A stretch of 6,703 nt of DNA, from contig JAHIJU010000066.1 in assembly GCA_018898235.1 (NCBI GenBank), positions 1 to 6,703 of the forward strand. Reading direction: 5' to 3'. The notes below the pieces were generated by a model. That model made no database searches. It was not told the origin of the DNA and saw only the letters and a list, made by a program, of their open reading frames with translations. A program made the position numbers and the translations under genes. The DNA is from Actinomycetota bacterium. Its GTDB lineage: Bacteria > Actinomycetota > Actinomycetes > Actinomycetales > Cellulomonadaceae. Positions 1-6,169 of this stretch are shown piece by piece. Position 1 is the stretch's first letter; each line of letters begins with the position of its first letter.

Positions 1-190
1 GACGTCAATGTGGTGGCTGGCACCGCCTTGGCACAACCGGGCGCTAGATCTGCGCCGCCGGTCGGGCCCGTCTCGTGTCTCAACATGTGCCACACCGGGC
101 CTGAGTGGGGGTGCACCAGATGGAGGTCGAGGCCGTGCGGGCGCCCGTCGAAGGCACTACCTAGCGCCGCGGGCCGCCATGAGCCGGCGA
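1..190. other. Gene-free left edge
   Basis: I see no gene I can support here. The plus-strand open frames that start at 8 and 10 are low-complexity, Arg/Pro/Ala-rich translations typical of antisense or random frames in GC-rich DNA, and the long one runs antisense through the HEPN gene. On the minus strand a frame stays open from the end of the HEPN gene to the window edge, with an ATG at 84-86. It has no recognisable family and no clear ribosome binding site, so it is not called. This stretch lies downstream of the HEPN gene and no convincing terminator with a T-run was seen. Confidence 0.5.
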
Positions 191-1168
191 CTAGTCGGGG
201 AACGACCTCAGCAGGGCGCCGCTGAGGAGGTGGCCGACGAAGACCTCGAGCTGCGCCGCAAGCAGCCCCACGTCGCTCCAGTCTGGCCTCGGCACGTGGC
301 CGTGGACGAGTTGGCTTCGCATCGCGTAGCACTTAGTGAAGAAGGCGTGGGGCGTCATGCCGGCATAGCGGCGGGGCTCCAACGTCTGCGCGAGCCGTTT
401 GCCCGCCTGCCCGATCGACTCCTCGCGCAGCCACTTCAGGCTGCCCCGGAGCGAATCCCGCTCGGACTGATCCAGGTCAGCGACGGCAGTGGCATCGATC
501 AACTTCTGCACGTGCGCCTGCGCGTCAGCGGACCGGGGGTGCAGGACGAGGAGCGTTTCGACAGCCATCGTCAGCATCAGCAGTCGGGCATCCGCCGACG
601 GTTGAAAGAACGAGCCGCTGTAGAGGTCGAACGCCAGGCGCTCCCGCGGCGCCATCGGGAGGTCGAGCTCTGCGGCGGCGACGAGCACCGCGGCGCTCTG
701 CCCCGGCGACGGGCGCCGGCAGACCTCGGCTTCCGAGCGGATGAACCGCAGTTCGGGGTCGCAGCGATAGACGGTGACTCCAGGGGCCTCCGCCTTAACC
801 GGGTGGCCAGACTCCTCGGAGAAGACCTGCTCACCCGCCACCGTCAACTGACCATGAGGGCGCCGCTCGCCGAAGTCGGCGGGAAGGTGAAGCCGGGCAA
901 GCGCGCGACAGACGATGTCCTTCCATCGCTCGCCGGCGGAGGCGGCCTCGTCGGCGCTGCTGTAGCCCTCCCCGCGGATCGCGATGTGCTCGGCCTCCCG
1001 CAGCGGCGGCATGGCGGCTCCTGCTGACGCGAGCCAGACCCTTGCAGTCCCGCGGTCCAGGCCGTGCTCCGGCTCGGGTAGGTCCAGCAGAGATCTGGGC
1101 GACATCCGAAACGGGATGCGGAAACAGTAGATGTCTACGGGCCTCGTCACAGGGTCGAGAGCTACCAC
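191..1168 (-). CDS. HEPN-domain protein (ApeA-like), putative RNase-type effector
   Basis: The predicted protein has 325 residues from a GTG at 1166-1168; an ATG at 1103-1105 (residue 22) is a possible later start, and neither has a strong ribosome binding site. The C-terminal half (about residues 190-320) is a helical domain with a hydrophobic stretch (RLLMLTMAVETLLVL, 195-209) followed by FFTKCYAMRSQLVHG (276-290). The last piece contains R284-x4-H289, the catalytic signature of HEPN ribonucleases, set in the usual R-x-x-x-V-H-G context of ApeA-like HEPN proteins. The N-terminal half (about 55-170) is not a domain I can name; it carries the element REAEHIAIRGEGYSSADEA, similar to what precedes HEPN domains in many uncharacterised proteins. 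HEPN proteins commonly cut RNA in toxin-antitoxin and antiphage systems. No partner (such as an MNT nucleotidyltransferase) lies beside it, and an IS256 remnant ends about 40 bp upstream. No signal peptide or membrane segment is evident, so it is probably cytoplasmic. The family call is fairly secure; the substrate is unknown. Confidence 0.72.
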   Translation of the reverse strand: MVALDPVTRPVDIYCFRIPFRMSPRSLLDLPEPEHGLDRGTARVWLASAGAAMPPLREAEHIAIRGEGYSSADEAASAGERWKDIVCRALARLHLPADFGERRPHGQLTVAGEQVFSEESGHPVKAEAPGVTVYRCDPELRFIRSEAEVCRRPSPGQSAAVLVAAAELDLPMAPRERLAFDLYSGSFFQPSADARLLMLTMAVETLLVLHPRSADAQAHVQKLIDATAVADLDQSERDSLRGSLKWLREESIGQAGKRLAQTLEPRRYAGMTPHAFFTKCYAMRSQLVHGHVPRPDWSDVGLLAAQLEVFVGHLLSGALLRSFPD

Positions 1169-1210
1169 GTCCGGAGACTATCGGCTGACCGTGAGTGACC
1201 GTTCTCGGCC

Positions 1211-1240
1211 GGGGGTCAAGTCCCTGGAGGTGGTGTAGCC
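1211..1240 (-). repeat. Candidate 3' terminal region of the IS256 element
   Basis: Between the HEPN start and the transposase stop lies GGGGGTCAAGTCCCTGGAGG followed by TGGTGTAGCC. On the transposase strand this reads as a GGCTACACCA...GACTTGACCC-type sequence, which resembles the ends of actinobacterial IS256-family elements. The opposite end of the element is missing, so the inverted repeat cannot be confirmed inside this window and no target duplication can be identified. The boundary is from family resemblance only. Confidence 0.35.
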
Positions 1241-1270
1241 GTTCGGCGTGATCCTTGGGGTTTCAGGCGG

Positions 1271-2113
1271 TCAGTGCCAGTGGCTGCTCCTGGGGTTCGG
1301 GGTGGTGTTGGGGATGAGGTTGCGGCGGGCTCGGTGTAGGACGTCGAGGGCGAAGTAGCGGCGTCCTTCGGCCCATTCGTCGTGTTGTTCGGCCAGGACG
1401 GCGCCGACCAGTCGGGTCACAGCGGCCCGGTCGGGGAAGATGCCGACGACGTCGGTGCGCCGGCGGATCTCCTTGTTCAGCCGTTCGTTGGGGTTGTTCG
1501 ACCAGAGCTGCCTCCAGATCTCCTTGGGGAAGCAGGTGTTCGCGAGCAGGTCTGTCCGGGCGCTGTCCAGGTGGGTGTGGACCTCGGGCAGCTTGTCGGC
1601 GACGGCGTCCAGGAGCTTGTCGTACTGGGCGTGGGCCTGGTCGGTGTCGGGCTGGTCGTAGACGCTGTGCAGCATGGCCTTGACGGCCGGCCACGAGCTC
1701 TTCGGGCAGGTGCCCATCAGGTTCGCCGCGTAGTGGGTGCGGCACCGCTGCCAGGTCGCTTCGGGCAGGTTCGCACCGATCGCCTCGACCAGGCCGCGGT
1801 GGGCGTCGGAGGTGACCAGCCGCACCCCGGCAAGGCCGCGGGCGACCAGGTCGGCGAAGAAGCTGTTCCACGCTTCCTTGGTCTCACTGGTGGTGACCTT
1901 GCAGCCCAGGACCTCGCGGTGTCCGTCGGAGTTGACGCCGGTGGCGACCAGGACCACGGCGTTGACCACGCGTCCGTCCTCGCGGACCTTCATCGTCAAC
2001 GCGTCCGCGGCGAGGAACGTGAACGGCCCGGACTCGCCCAGCGGGCGGGTGCGGAACGCCTCGACCTGGGCGTCCAGGGCGGTGGCCATGCGGGAGACCT
2101 GGGACTTGGACAG
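1271..2113 (-). pseudogene. IS256-family (Mutator-type) transposase, 5'-truncated
   Basis: About 280 residues of a transposase that usually has about 400. The retained part begins at LSKSQVSRM (codons near 2113) and covers the DDE catalytic domain: first Asp in AADALTMKVR, second Asp in LVTSDAHRG, the RCRTHYAANL segment, and the catalytic Glu in SNNPNERLNKEIRRRTD followed by GIFPD. All three acidic residues are present. The reading frame stays open upstream to 2422, but that extension is antisense to the chimeric gene and has no transposase similarity, so the N-terminal DNA-binding third is lost. Near the C-terminus the frame ends NPRSSHWH at 1271. A neighbouring frame gives EQPLALTA ending at 1263, which looks like the usual family ending and suggests a single-base slip around 1300. 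The element is therefore a non-functional relic unless supplied in trans. Confidence 0.88.
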
Positions 2114-2299
2114 GTTCGGATCGTGGCTCGATGTGCGTATCGGCGACGTTGACGAGGGCGGTGTCTGACGGATGGCCCGCCCCTCACGCGACAGGGGAGC
2201 GAGCAGGTCCGGCGCAGCGCCGACTGTGTCCGGAGGCGCCGATTGCTCCGATCTGCGCAGCATCGCCGCCATCGGGTGTGTGGGTCGCGCCGCGGAACG

Positions 2300-2315
2300 T
2301 AGGCTATACAGCGTG
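2300..2315 (+). promoter_or_regulatory. Candidate leaderless promoter for the chimeric operon
   Basis: TAGGCT at 2300-2305 fits the actinobacterial -10 pattern TANNNT and is followed after 7 bases by GTG at 2313-2315. That spacing would place the transcription start at or next to the start codon, as in leaderless mRNAs, which are common in actinobacteria. No Shine-Dalgarno sequence precedes the GTG, which agrees with this. No good -35 box was seen (GTGTGTGG around 2276-2283 is the closest). The GTG is in frame with the L2-HTH chimera. Confidence 0.4.
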
Positions 2316-3374
2316 AATAGACAGTCCCAGGCCAGCCTGGCTGCCAAGGGGAAGTCGAAGGTCAAGCTCTCGCGGGCGGCGTACGGCCGACTTACCGAGC
2401 GCCACCAGGGTGGTGGGCACAAGCGTGCCTACCGAGTGATCGACTTCCGTCGTCACGACAAGGACGGGGTGCCGGCCAAGGTCGCGCGCATCGAGTACGA
2501 CCCCAACCGCGGCGCGCGGATCGCGCTCTTGCACTACGCGGACGGCGAGAAGCGCTACATCCTGGCGCCGAACAAGCTGTCGCAGGGTGATGTCGTCGAG
2601 GCCGGTGCCGCGGCGGACATCAGGCCCGGCAACAACCTGCCGCTGCGCAGCATCCCGACCGGTACGGTCATCCACGCCATCGAGCTCAAGCCCGGTGGCG
2701 GCGCGAAGATCGCCCGTTCGTCTGGCGCGTCGGTGCAGCTCGTCGCCAAGGTCGGGCCGTACGCGCAATTGCGCATGCCGTCCGGGGAGATCCGCAACGT
2801 CGACCTGCGCTGCCGCGCGACGATCGGCGAGGTCGGCAACGCCGAGCAGCCCAACCCCAGCTGGGGCAAGGTTGGTCGAAGGAAGGGCAAGTCCTCGACG
2901 GCGCGTGAGGTCGTCTTGAGCTCGGAGGGCCAACCTCAGAGCGCTGGGGGTTCCCGAAGGTCGCAGCGACCGAACACTGGTGTCTCTGGTCGGCTTCAGG
3001 AGGCCGCGGCAACGCGATACATCGCCCTGCTGGCTGAGCGTCGGGCCATCTCCGCGGCTCACAAGGAGGGCCTGCCGCAGACTGCCATCGCGAGAATGCT
3101 CGGTGTTTCTCAACCAACAGTTCATCGACAACTGCGGCAGTTCGGTGCGGCAGGGTCGGAACCAGAGCAACGGACAATCCGGGAGATTATCGCCGAGGCG
3201 GTGTCCGGCATCACCGACCGCGACTCAATGATGTCTGAGCTTCGGCAAAGGAATCCGCAGCCTGGTGTACACGGCCCAGATGGATACACGATGGGCGAAT
3301 GGGATGAGGTCGTCGATGCCTGGGAGGCCGGCTGGCTGACGGATGGCGAGTATGAGCAACTTGCCCGCTTCTAG
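2313..3374 (+). CDS. Chimera: ribosomal protein L2 core fused to HTH antitoxin-like protein
   Basis: From GTG 2313 the protein has 353 residues; the frame is open further up to ATG 2172, but that part looks non-coding. Residues 1-24 are Lys/Arg-rich and unrecognised. Residues about 25-189 are near-consensus actinobacterial ribosomal protein L2, from YGRLTERHQGGGHKRAYR through DPNRGARIALLHYADGEKRY, NNLPLR, MPSGEIRNVD and RCRATIGEVGNAEQ to WGKVGR. L2's first 50 or so residues and its C-terminal extension (the HPHGGG region needed at the peptidyl-transferase centre) are absent. Residues about 190-228 form a Ser/Arg/Gly linker. Residues 229-278 contain a helix-turn-helix (TAIARMLGVSQPTVHRQLRQFG, 257-278). 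The C-terminus (EWDEVVDAWEAGWLTDGEYEQLARF) is like that of HTH proteins encoded before zeta-type kinases. The stop lies inside the start region of the kinase gene, so the pair is probably an operon with this product as antitoxin and autoregulator. Codon use changes at the join: strongly GC-ending in the L2 part, more relaxed after about 2930. It cannot replace genuine L2. Confidence 0.75.
   Translation: MNRQSQASLAAKGKSKVKLSRAAYGRLTERHQGGGHKRAYRVIDFRRHDKDGVPAKVARIEYDPNRGARIALLHYADGEKRYILAPNKLSQGDVVEAGAAADIRPGNNLPLRSIPTGTVIHAIELKPGGGAKIARSSGASVQLVAKVGPYAQLRMPSGEIRNVDLRCRATIGEVGNAEQPNPSWGKVGRRKGKSSTAREVVLSSEGQPQSAGGSRRSQRPNTGVSGRLQEAAATRYIALLAERRAISAAHKEGLPQTAIARMLGVSQPTVHRQLRQFGAAGSEPEQRTIREIIAEAVSGITDRDSMMSELRQRNPQPGVHGPDGYTMGEWDEVVDAWEAGWLTDGEYEQLARF
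2385..2879 (+). other. rplB: rplB-derived segment within the chimera
   Basis: This is the part recognisable as 50S ribosomal protein L2, corresponding to roughly residues 50-215 of the full protein of about 275-280. It holds the RNA-binding core (OB-fold and SH3-like domains) with no stop or frameshift. Several normally conserved positions differ: IEYDPNRGA instead of the usual DPNRTA, and AEQPNPSWGKVGR instead of AEQ-NINWGKAGR. Family knowledge indicates that the missing C-terminal extension is essential for peptidyl-transferase assembly, so this copy is not a working ribosomal gene. None of the usual neighbours (rplW, rpsS) are present. It is best read as a captured duplicate of a chromosomal rplB. 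Confidence 0.9.
2905..2918 (+). promoter_or_regulatory. Possible internal start for an antitoxin-only product
   Basis: GTGAGG at 2905-2910 lies 5 bases before an in-frame TTG at 2916-2918, a reasonable Shine-Dalgarno to start spacing. Initiation here would give a 152-residue protein starting just after the L2 segment and containing the whole HTH and C-terminal antitoxin region. There is no in-frame ATG or GTG between the end of the L2 part and the HTH, so this is the best candidate for the original antitoxin start. TTG starts are rare, so the call is tentative. Confidence 0.25.
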
Positions 3375-4215
3375 CGTCCGAGGGCGAGTTCATGAGCAGC
3401 TTGATGCACTGTGCGCTCCCGGTCTGCAGTTGGCGGTTGGCAGCGCGCTGGACTCGTCCGTTCTTCATACCGTCGGCGGGTCTGGCAGGAAGTGGACTCT
3501 TGAACGGGCCCGGCTGCATGCGCGACTCCTTGAGCCCTACCGCGACGTCTCCGTCGGCGGCAAGGCCGACGGTCTCTGTGCGCTGGCCACAGCGGGGCCA
3601 CCCGCCGCTGGGAAGACGTCGGCGGTTTCCAAGGTGCTCGGAGACCTCACGGGATGGCGAAGGATTGACGCGGACGGGTTCAAAGAGTCTCTCGTAGAAG
3701 GCGCGATGGCGACCGACGCTACAAGATACCGTCGGGTTGTTTCACGGCAACTCGTCGACGGACGCTCGGTTATGCCCATGGAACTAGCCGGGCTCTTTCA
3801 CGTCGAGTCCGTCATGTTGGCCCGGAGAGCGGTCGATCTCTGTTTGCGGAATGGCGAAAACGTCATCATCGAGGGAACCCTGCAGTGGAGCGGATTGGTT
3901 CGAGAGTACTCAGAGGCCCTGGTTCGCGCTGGGTACGAGTCGCTGGTTGTTGTTGATGTCGTCACCAAGCTGAACGTCGCCCTCGAGCGAGCAATCGAGC
4001 GTTGGTGGGCAGGGCGGTTGGGCGGCGGACTTGGCGGACGCTTCACCCCGACCTCTGCCATCACTGCGCTCTACGACCGAGCTTCGGGAGACTCCCGCTG
4101 CTCGGAGAACGCGCACGACTTAGTTGAGGCTGCGGCCCGACTAGGCATGAAGTCAACTCTCGAAGTGGTTGCGCCGCCGGTGCCGTCAGCGGCGCTTACC
4201 GAACATTCCCCCTAG
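3343..4215 (+). CDS. Zeta/PezT-type toxin, P-loop kinase
   Basis: The protein has 290 residues from ATG 3343; ATG 3352 (three codons later) is an alternative start and is also inside the upstream gene. The start overlaps the end of the chimeric gene by 32 bp in another frame, which points to translational coupling. After an N-terminal helical region (WTLERARLHARLLEPY, 51-66) comes a Walker A motif, AGPPAAGKTSA, at 84-94. RRIDADGFKESL (106-117) carries the conserved Asp of zeta kinases. HVESVMLARRAV (153-164) and VIIEGTLQW (174-182) match the helix and the EGT element of the zeta fold. ERWWAGR (219-225) supplies basic residues of the lid type. Characterised zeta and PezT toxins phosphorylate UDP-N-acetylglucosamine and so block cell-wall synthesis; the substrate here is not shown by sequence. 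Some relatives are plain small-molecule kinases, such as chloramphenicol phosphotransferase. The HTH antitoxin-like gene directly upstream favours the toxin reading. No signal peptide; cytoplasmic. Confidence 0.78.
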   Translation: MASMSNLPASSVRGRVHEQLDALCAPGLQLAVGSALDSSVLHTVGGSGRKWTLERARLHARLLEPYRDVSVGGKADGLCALATAGPPAAGKTSAVSKVLGDLTGWRRIDADGFKESLVEGAMATDATRYRRVVSRQLVDGRSVMPMELAGLFHVESVMLARRAVDLCLRNGENVIIEGTLQWSGLVREYSEALVRAGYESLVVVDVVTKLNVALERAIERWWAGRLGGGLGGRFTPTSAITALYDRASGDSRCSENAHDLVEAAARLGMKSTLEVVAPPVPSAALTEHSP

Positions 4216-4389
4216 CCTCGATCTTTCATCGGGCCGTGGTGTGTGGTCCGGACCCGGCTCGTCGGTCGCGTTTGTTTCTGATTCTGGCCGCTGGGTGTGA
4301 CATGCCGTCCCGCTGTCGTGCGGGTGGGGCGCCGGGTCCAGGTCCCGGGGGTCGTGCGCGGGTCGTCGGGGTGGGTCGGTGCCCGGGCG
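4216..4389. other. Non-coding stretch between toxin and IS1380 transposase
   Basis: No gene is seen. The sequence right after the toxin stop (CCTCGATCTTTCATCGGGCC, 4216-4235) reads on the minus strand as an AT-containing ATGAAAGATCGAGG sequence that resembles the outer end of IS1380-type elements, so the IS boundary is probably at or next to the toxin stop codon. The remaining part is a GC-rich 3' non-coding tail of the IS. The matching inverted repeat at the other end is lost, so the boundary cannot be proved here. Confidence 0.4.
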
Positions 4390-4399
4390 TCAGCCCGGG
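4382..4399 (-). terminator. Hairpin at the IS1380 transposase stop codon
   Basis: CCCGGGC (4382-4388) and GCCCGGG (4393-4399) form a perfect 7-bp stem with a 4-base loop that contains the stop codon of the transposase. There is no T-run after it on either strand, so it is not a standard intrinsic terminator. It may still slow transcription at the end of the transposase gene. All-GC hairpins arise easily in such GC-rich DNA. Confidence 0.25.
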
Positions 4400-5667
4400 T
4401 CGAGCCCTGCCAGACGGTCCAGTCCGGTGAGCACGAGGCCGGCGAACGGTGAGCGGGCCGCCAGGTGCAGCCGGACGCGTCGTCCCGAACGGGCCAGCGT
4501 CGCGGGGATCGTGAAGAGCCGGAACCGCAGGGACCTGGGTTCCCAGCGCCGCGCCGCGTGCCCGTGCAGGGCGAGCATCTGCATCCAGGCGGTGATCTCG
4601 GCAGCCAAGGCCACGATCGCGCACCTGATCTGGTTGGCGGCGAAGGAGTGCAGCGGCAGGTTCGCCAGTCCGGTGTCCTTGGCCAGGCGAATGCGGTCCT
4701 CGCAGCGGGCGCGGCGTCGGTGCCGTAGCTCGAGGTCGGCGAGTTGGCCGCGGGTGGAGTTGGTGACGAACGCGGTGATCCGCATGCCGTCGACGTCCTC
4801 GAACCTCAGCTGGGCACCGGGGTGGGGCCGTTCCTTGCGGACGATCACCCGCATCCCGGGCGGCCAGCCGGTCAGGTCCATCAGGTGCGTGAGCTCGGCG
4901 ACCCACGCACCGTCACGAACCTGGTCGACCGCGTCGTAGGCCGGGGCCCACACGTGCTCGGGGATGAGCTTGAGCAGGTCCGGGGTGTTGTCCGGCAACG
5001 TGAACCCGACCGAGTAGGCCAGTCGGCGCCGGGTGAGGGCCTCGATGACCTTGTGCGAGCTGCCGGCCCCGTCGATGCGGACCAGGACCGACTTGCCCCG
5101 GGTGTTCCCGGGGATCTGCGCGAGAGCCTGGCTGATGACGGTCAGGTGGTCGGCGGCGGTGTTCGACCCGGCGTTGCCCGCCCGCAGCAGGACCGCGACC
5201 GGCACGCCGGTCCCGTCGGGCCCGTGGTCGACGAACGCGCACAACGGGTGGAACCCGAACCCCCGCTTGAACGTCGGAGCCGCGTTCTGCTTCTCGCTGT
5301 GAGCCGTGACCAGGGTCGCGTCGAGGTCGATGACCAGCGGATGCACCGCGTCGCGAGCGTGGTCGGGGGCGTTCGCGCCAGCCGTCGCCCAGACCCGGGC
5401 CCTGGCCGTCGCGCGGGCGGTGTTGACCGCGGCCAGGACCTTGTCCACGTCTCCGGCCAGCCGGGCGATGGTCCGCGAGAGTGTCGGGTCCGAGGCCACC
5501 GGCCCGAACACGGTAGGTTCGGCGCGCACCGCGGCCAGGTCCGAGCACGCGTCCCCGCCCAACGCGAGCGTCAACGCCAGGTCGAGCAGGACCTTGGCCG
5601 GGTCGTGGCGTGCGAGCGGAGACCGCCAGGGCTTCAACACTTCGCGCAGCGCCCGGTCCAGGCCCGC
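4390..5667 (-). pseudogene. IS1380-family transposase, N-terminally truncated
   Basis: About 425 residues of recognisable IS1380-type DDE transposase, beginning at AAGLDRALREVL. The catalytic core is intact: IDLDATLVTAHSEKQN (first Asp), the GFGFHPLCAFVDHG and LRAGNAGSNTAADH segments, VLVRIDGAGSSHK (second Asp), and RARCEDRIRLAKDTGL with the catalytic Glu, then the typical LPLHSFAANQIRC. The frame continues upstream to a GTG at 5806-5808, but those 46 or so residues are antisense-frame translation of the adjoining IS481 gene, so the true start and about 45 N-terminal residues are missing. The C-terminal part through RLHLAARSPFAGLV looks complete and ends at 4390. The element has lost its left end by deletion or recombination into the IS481 copy. 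It is unlikely to be mobile, though a product from a fortuitous start could keep the DDE domain. Confidence 0.87.
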
Positions 5668-5930
5668 CGCGCGGTCCACTTGTGCTCGCGGCGCCACGCC
5701 TCGATCTGGGCGACGAGGTCCGCCTCGAGCTGGGTTGGGCTGGTGTGCGGTGCGCTCGAGCGGTCGACGAGCCCGGCCTCGCCGAGCTCGTCGTAGCGGG
5801 CCTTCCACTTCGACAGCGTCTGACGCGAGACGCCAGCCTCGGCAGCCACGTGCGCGATCGGACGGGACCTGCAGCGCTCGACCAGGCGGAGCCTGCCAGC
5901 AGGGGTCAACGGGGCGTTAGCGTGACTCAT
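5664..5930 (-). pseudogene. IS481-family transposase, N-terminal fragment
   Basis: The ATG at 5928-5930 begins MSHANAPLTPAGRLRLVERC, the standard start of actinobacterial IS481 transposases. A helix-turn-helix follows (IAHVAAEAGVSRQTLSKWKARY, about 25-46), then the typical GEAGLVDRSSAPHTSP (50-65) and a second helical segment to EHKWTARR (82-89). After residue 88 or 89 the similarity stops and the frame runs into the IS1380 sequence, ending after nine foreign residues at 5634. The whole catalytic integrase-like domain (over 200 residues) is absent, so the product could at most bind DNA. No clear Shine-Dalgarno precedes the ATG; the bases before it belong to an inverted repeat. Confidence 0.85.
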
Positions 5931-5931
5931 C

Positions 5932-5999
5932 GAGGGGTAGGTCTCTCATCGGCTGGACGGTGGGTCGCACTTCCATCCTGCCGCCGAGACCTACCCCTC
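5932..5999. repeat. 14-bp perfect inverted repeat upstream of the IS481 fragment
   Basis: GAGGGGTAGGTCTC at 5932-5945 has its exact reverse complement GAGACCTACCCCTC at 5986-5999, with 40 bases between. The inner copy ends next to the IS481 start codon (5930). The outer copy is where an IS481 terminal repeat could lie. The pair could be a transposase binding or regulatory pair, two terminal repeats from adjacent element ends, or a stem that folds in the transposase leader. A perfect 14-bp match at this distance is unlikely by chance. Confidence 0.8.
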
Positions 6000-6169
6000 C
6001 CTCACGCCCCCAACAGCGCGGCCGTCAACAACCTCATGAGCCACAACAGCTAGTGGCGGGCCGCGTGGAGCACCGAGGGAGCCTGCCGTGCGGGGTGCGC
6101 CGCGCGCCTCAGTGAACAGGTGATCGCTCTGGGGCATGATCGGCGTGAACCGCGTGACAGGGAGCAGGT
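6000..6169. other. Gap before the DUF262 gene, possible IS tail
   Basis: No complete gene is seen. On the plus strand a frame through the outer repeat ends AAVNNLMSHNS with a TAG at 6051-6053. This ending resembles the C-termini of some IS481 transposases, so a few codons of a second, oppositely oriented copy may survive here. The following 110 bases should hold the promoter of the DUF262 gene; no clear -35/-10 pair was found (CATGAT at 6135-6140 is a weak -10 candidate). Confidence 0.3.
6159..6164 (+). promoter_or_regulatory. Ribosome binding site of the DUF262 gene
   Basis: AGGGAG lies 5 bases before the ATG at 6170-6172. This is the clearest Shine-Dalgarno sequence in the window and fixes the start of the downstream gene. 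Confidence 0.7.

Noticed and set aside
8..1027. Long plus-strand open frame (339 codons)
   Set aside because: It runs antisense to the HEPN gene. Its translation is Arg/Pro-rich without domains, and the minus-strand product has a recognisable motif.
2172..2312. Upstream extension of the chimeric protein from ATG 2172
   Set aside because: These 47 codons have no ribosome binding site or family similarity, and a leaderless-type promoter lies within them just before GTG 2313.
2114..2422. N-terminal 103 residues of the open IS256 frame
   Set aside because: They are antisense to the chimera and its promoter region and do not resemble an IS256 N-terminus; the element is truncated instead.
2385..2879. 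A functional ribosomal protein L2 gene
   Set aside because: Both ends of L2 are missing, including the essential C-terminal extension, and no ribosomal-protein neighbours are present.
2304..3170. Minus-strand open frame opposite the L2-HTH gene
   Set aside because: It is a shadow of the plus-strand gene, which encodes clear L2 and HTH sequence.
4744..5796. Long plus-strand open frame (350 codons) across the IS1380 gene
   Set aside because: It is the antisense frame of the transposase, rich in Gly/Val/Asp-Arg from complementary codons, and has no recognisable family.
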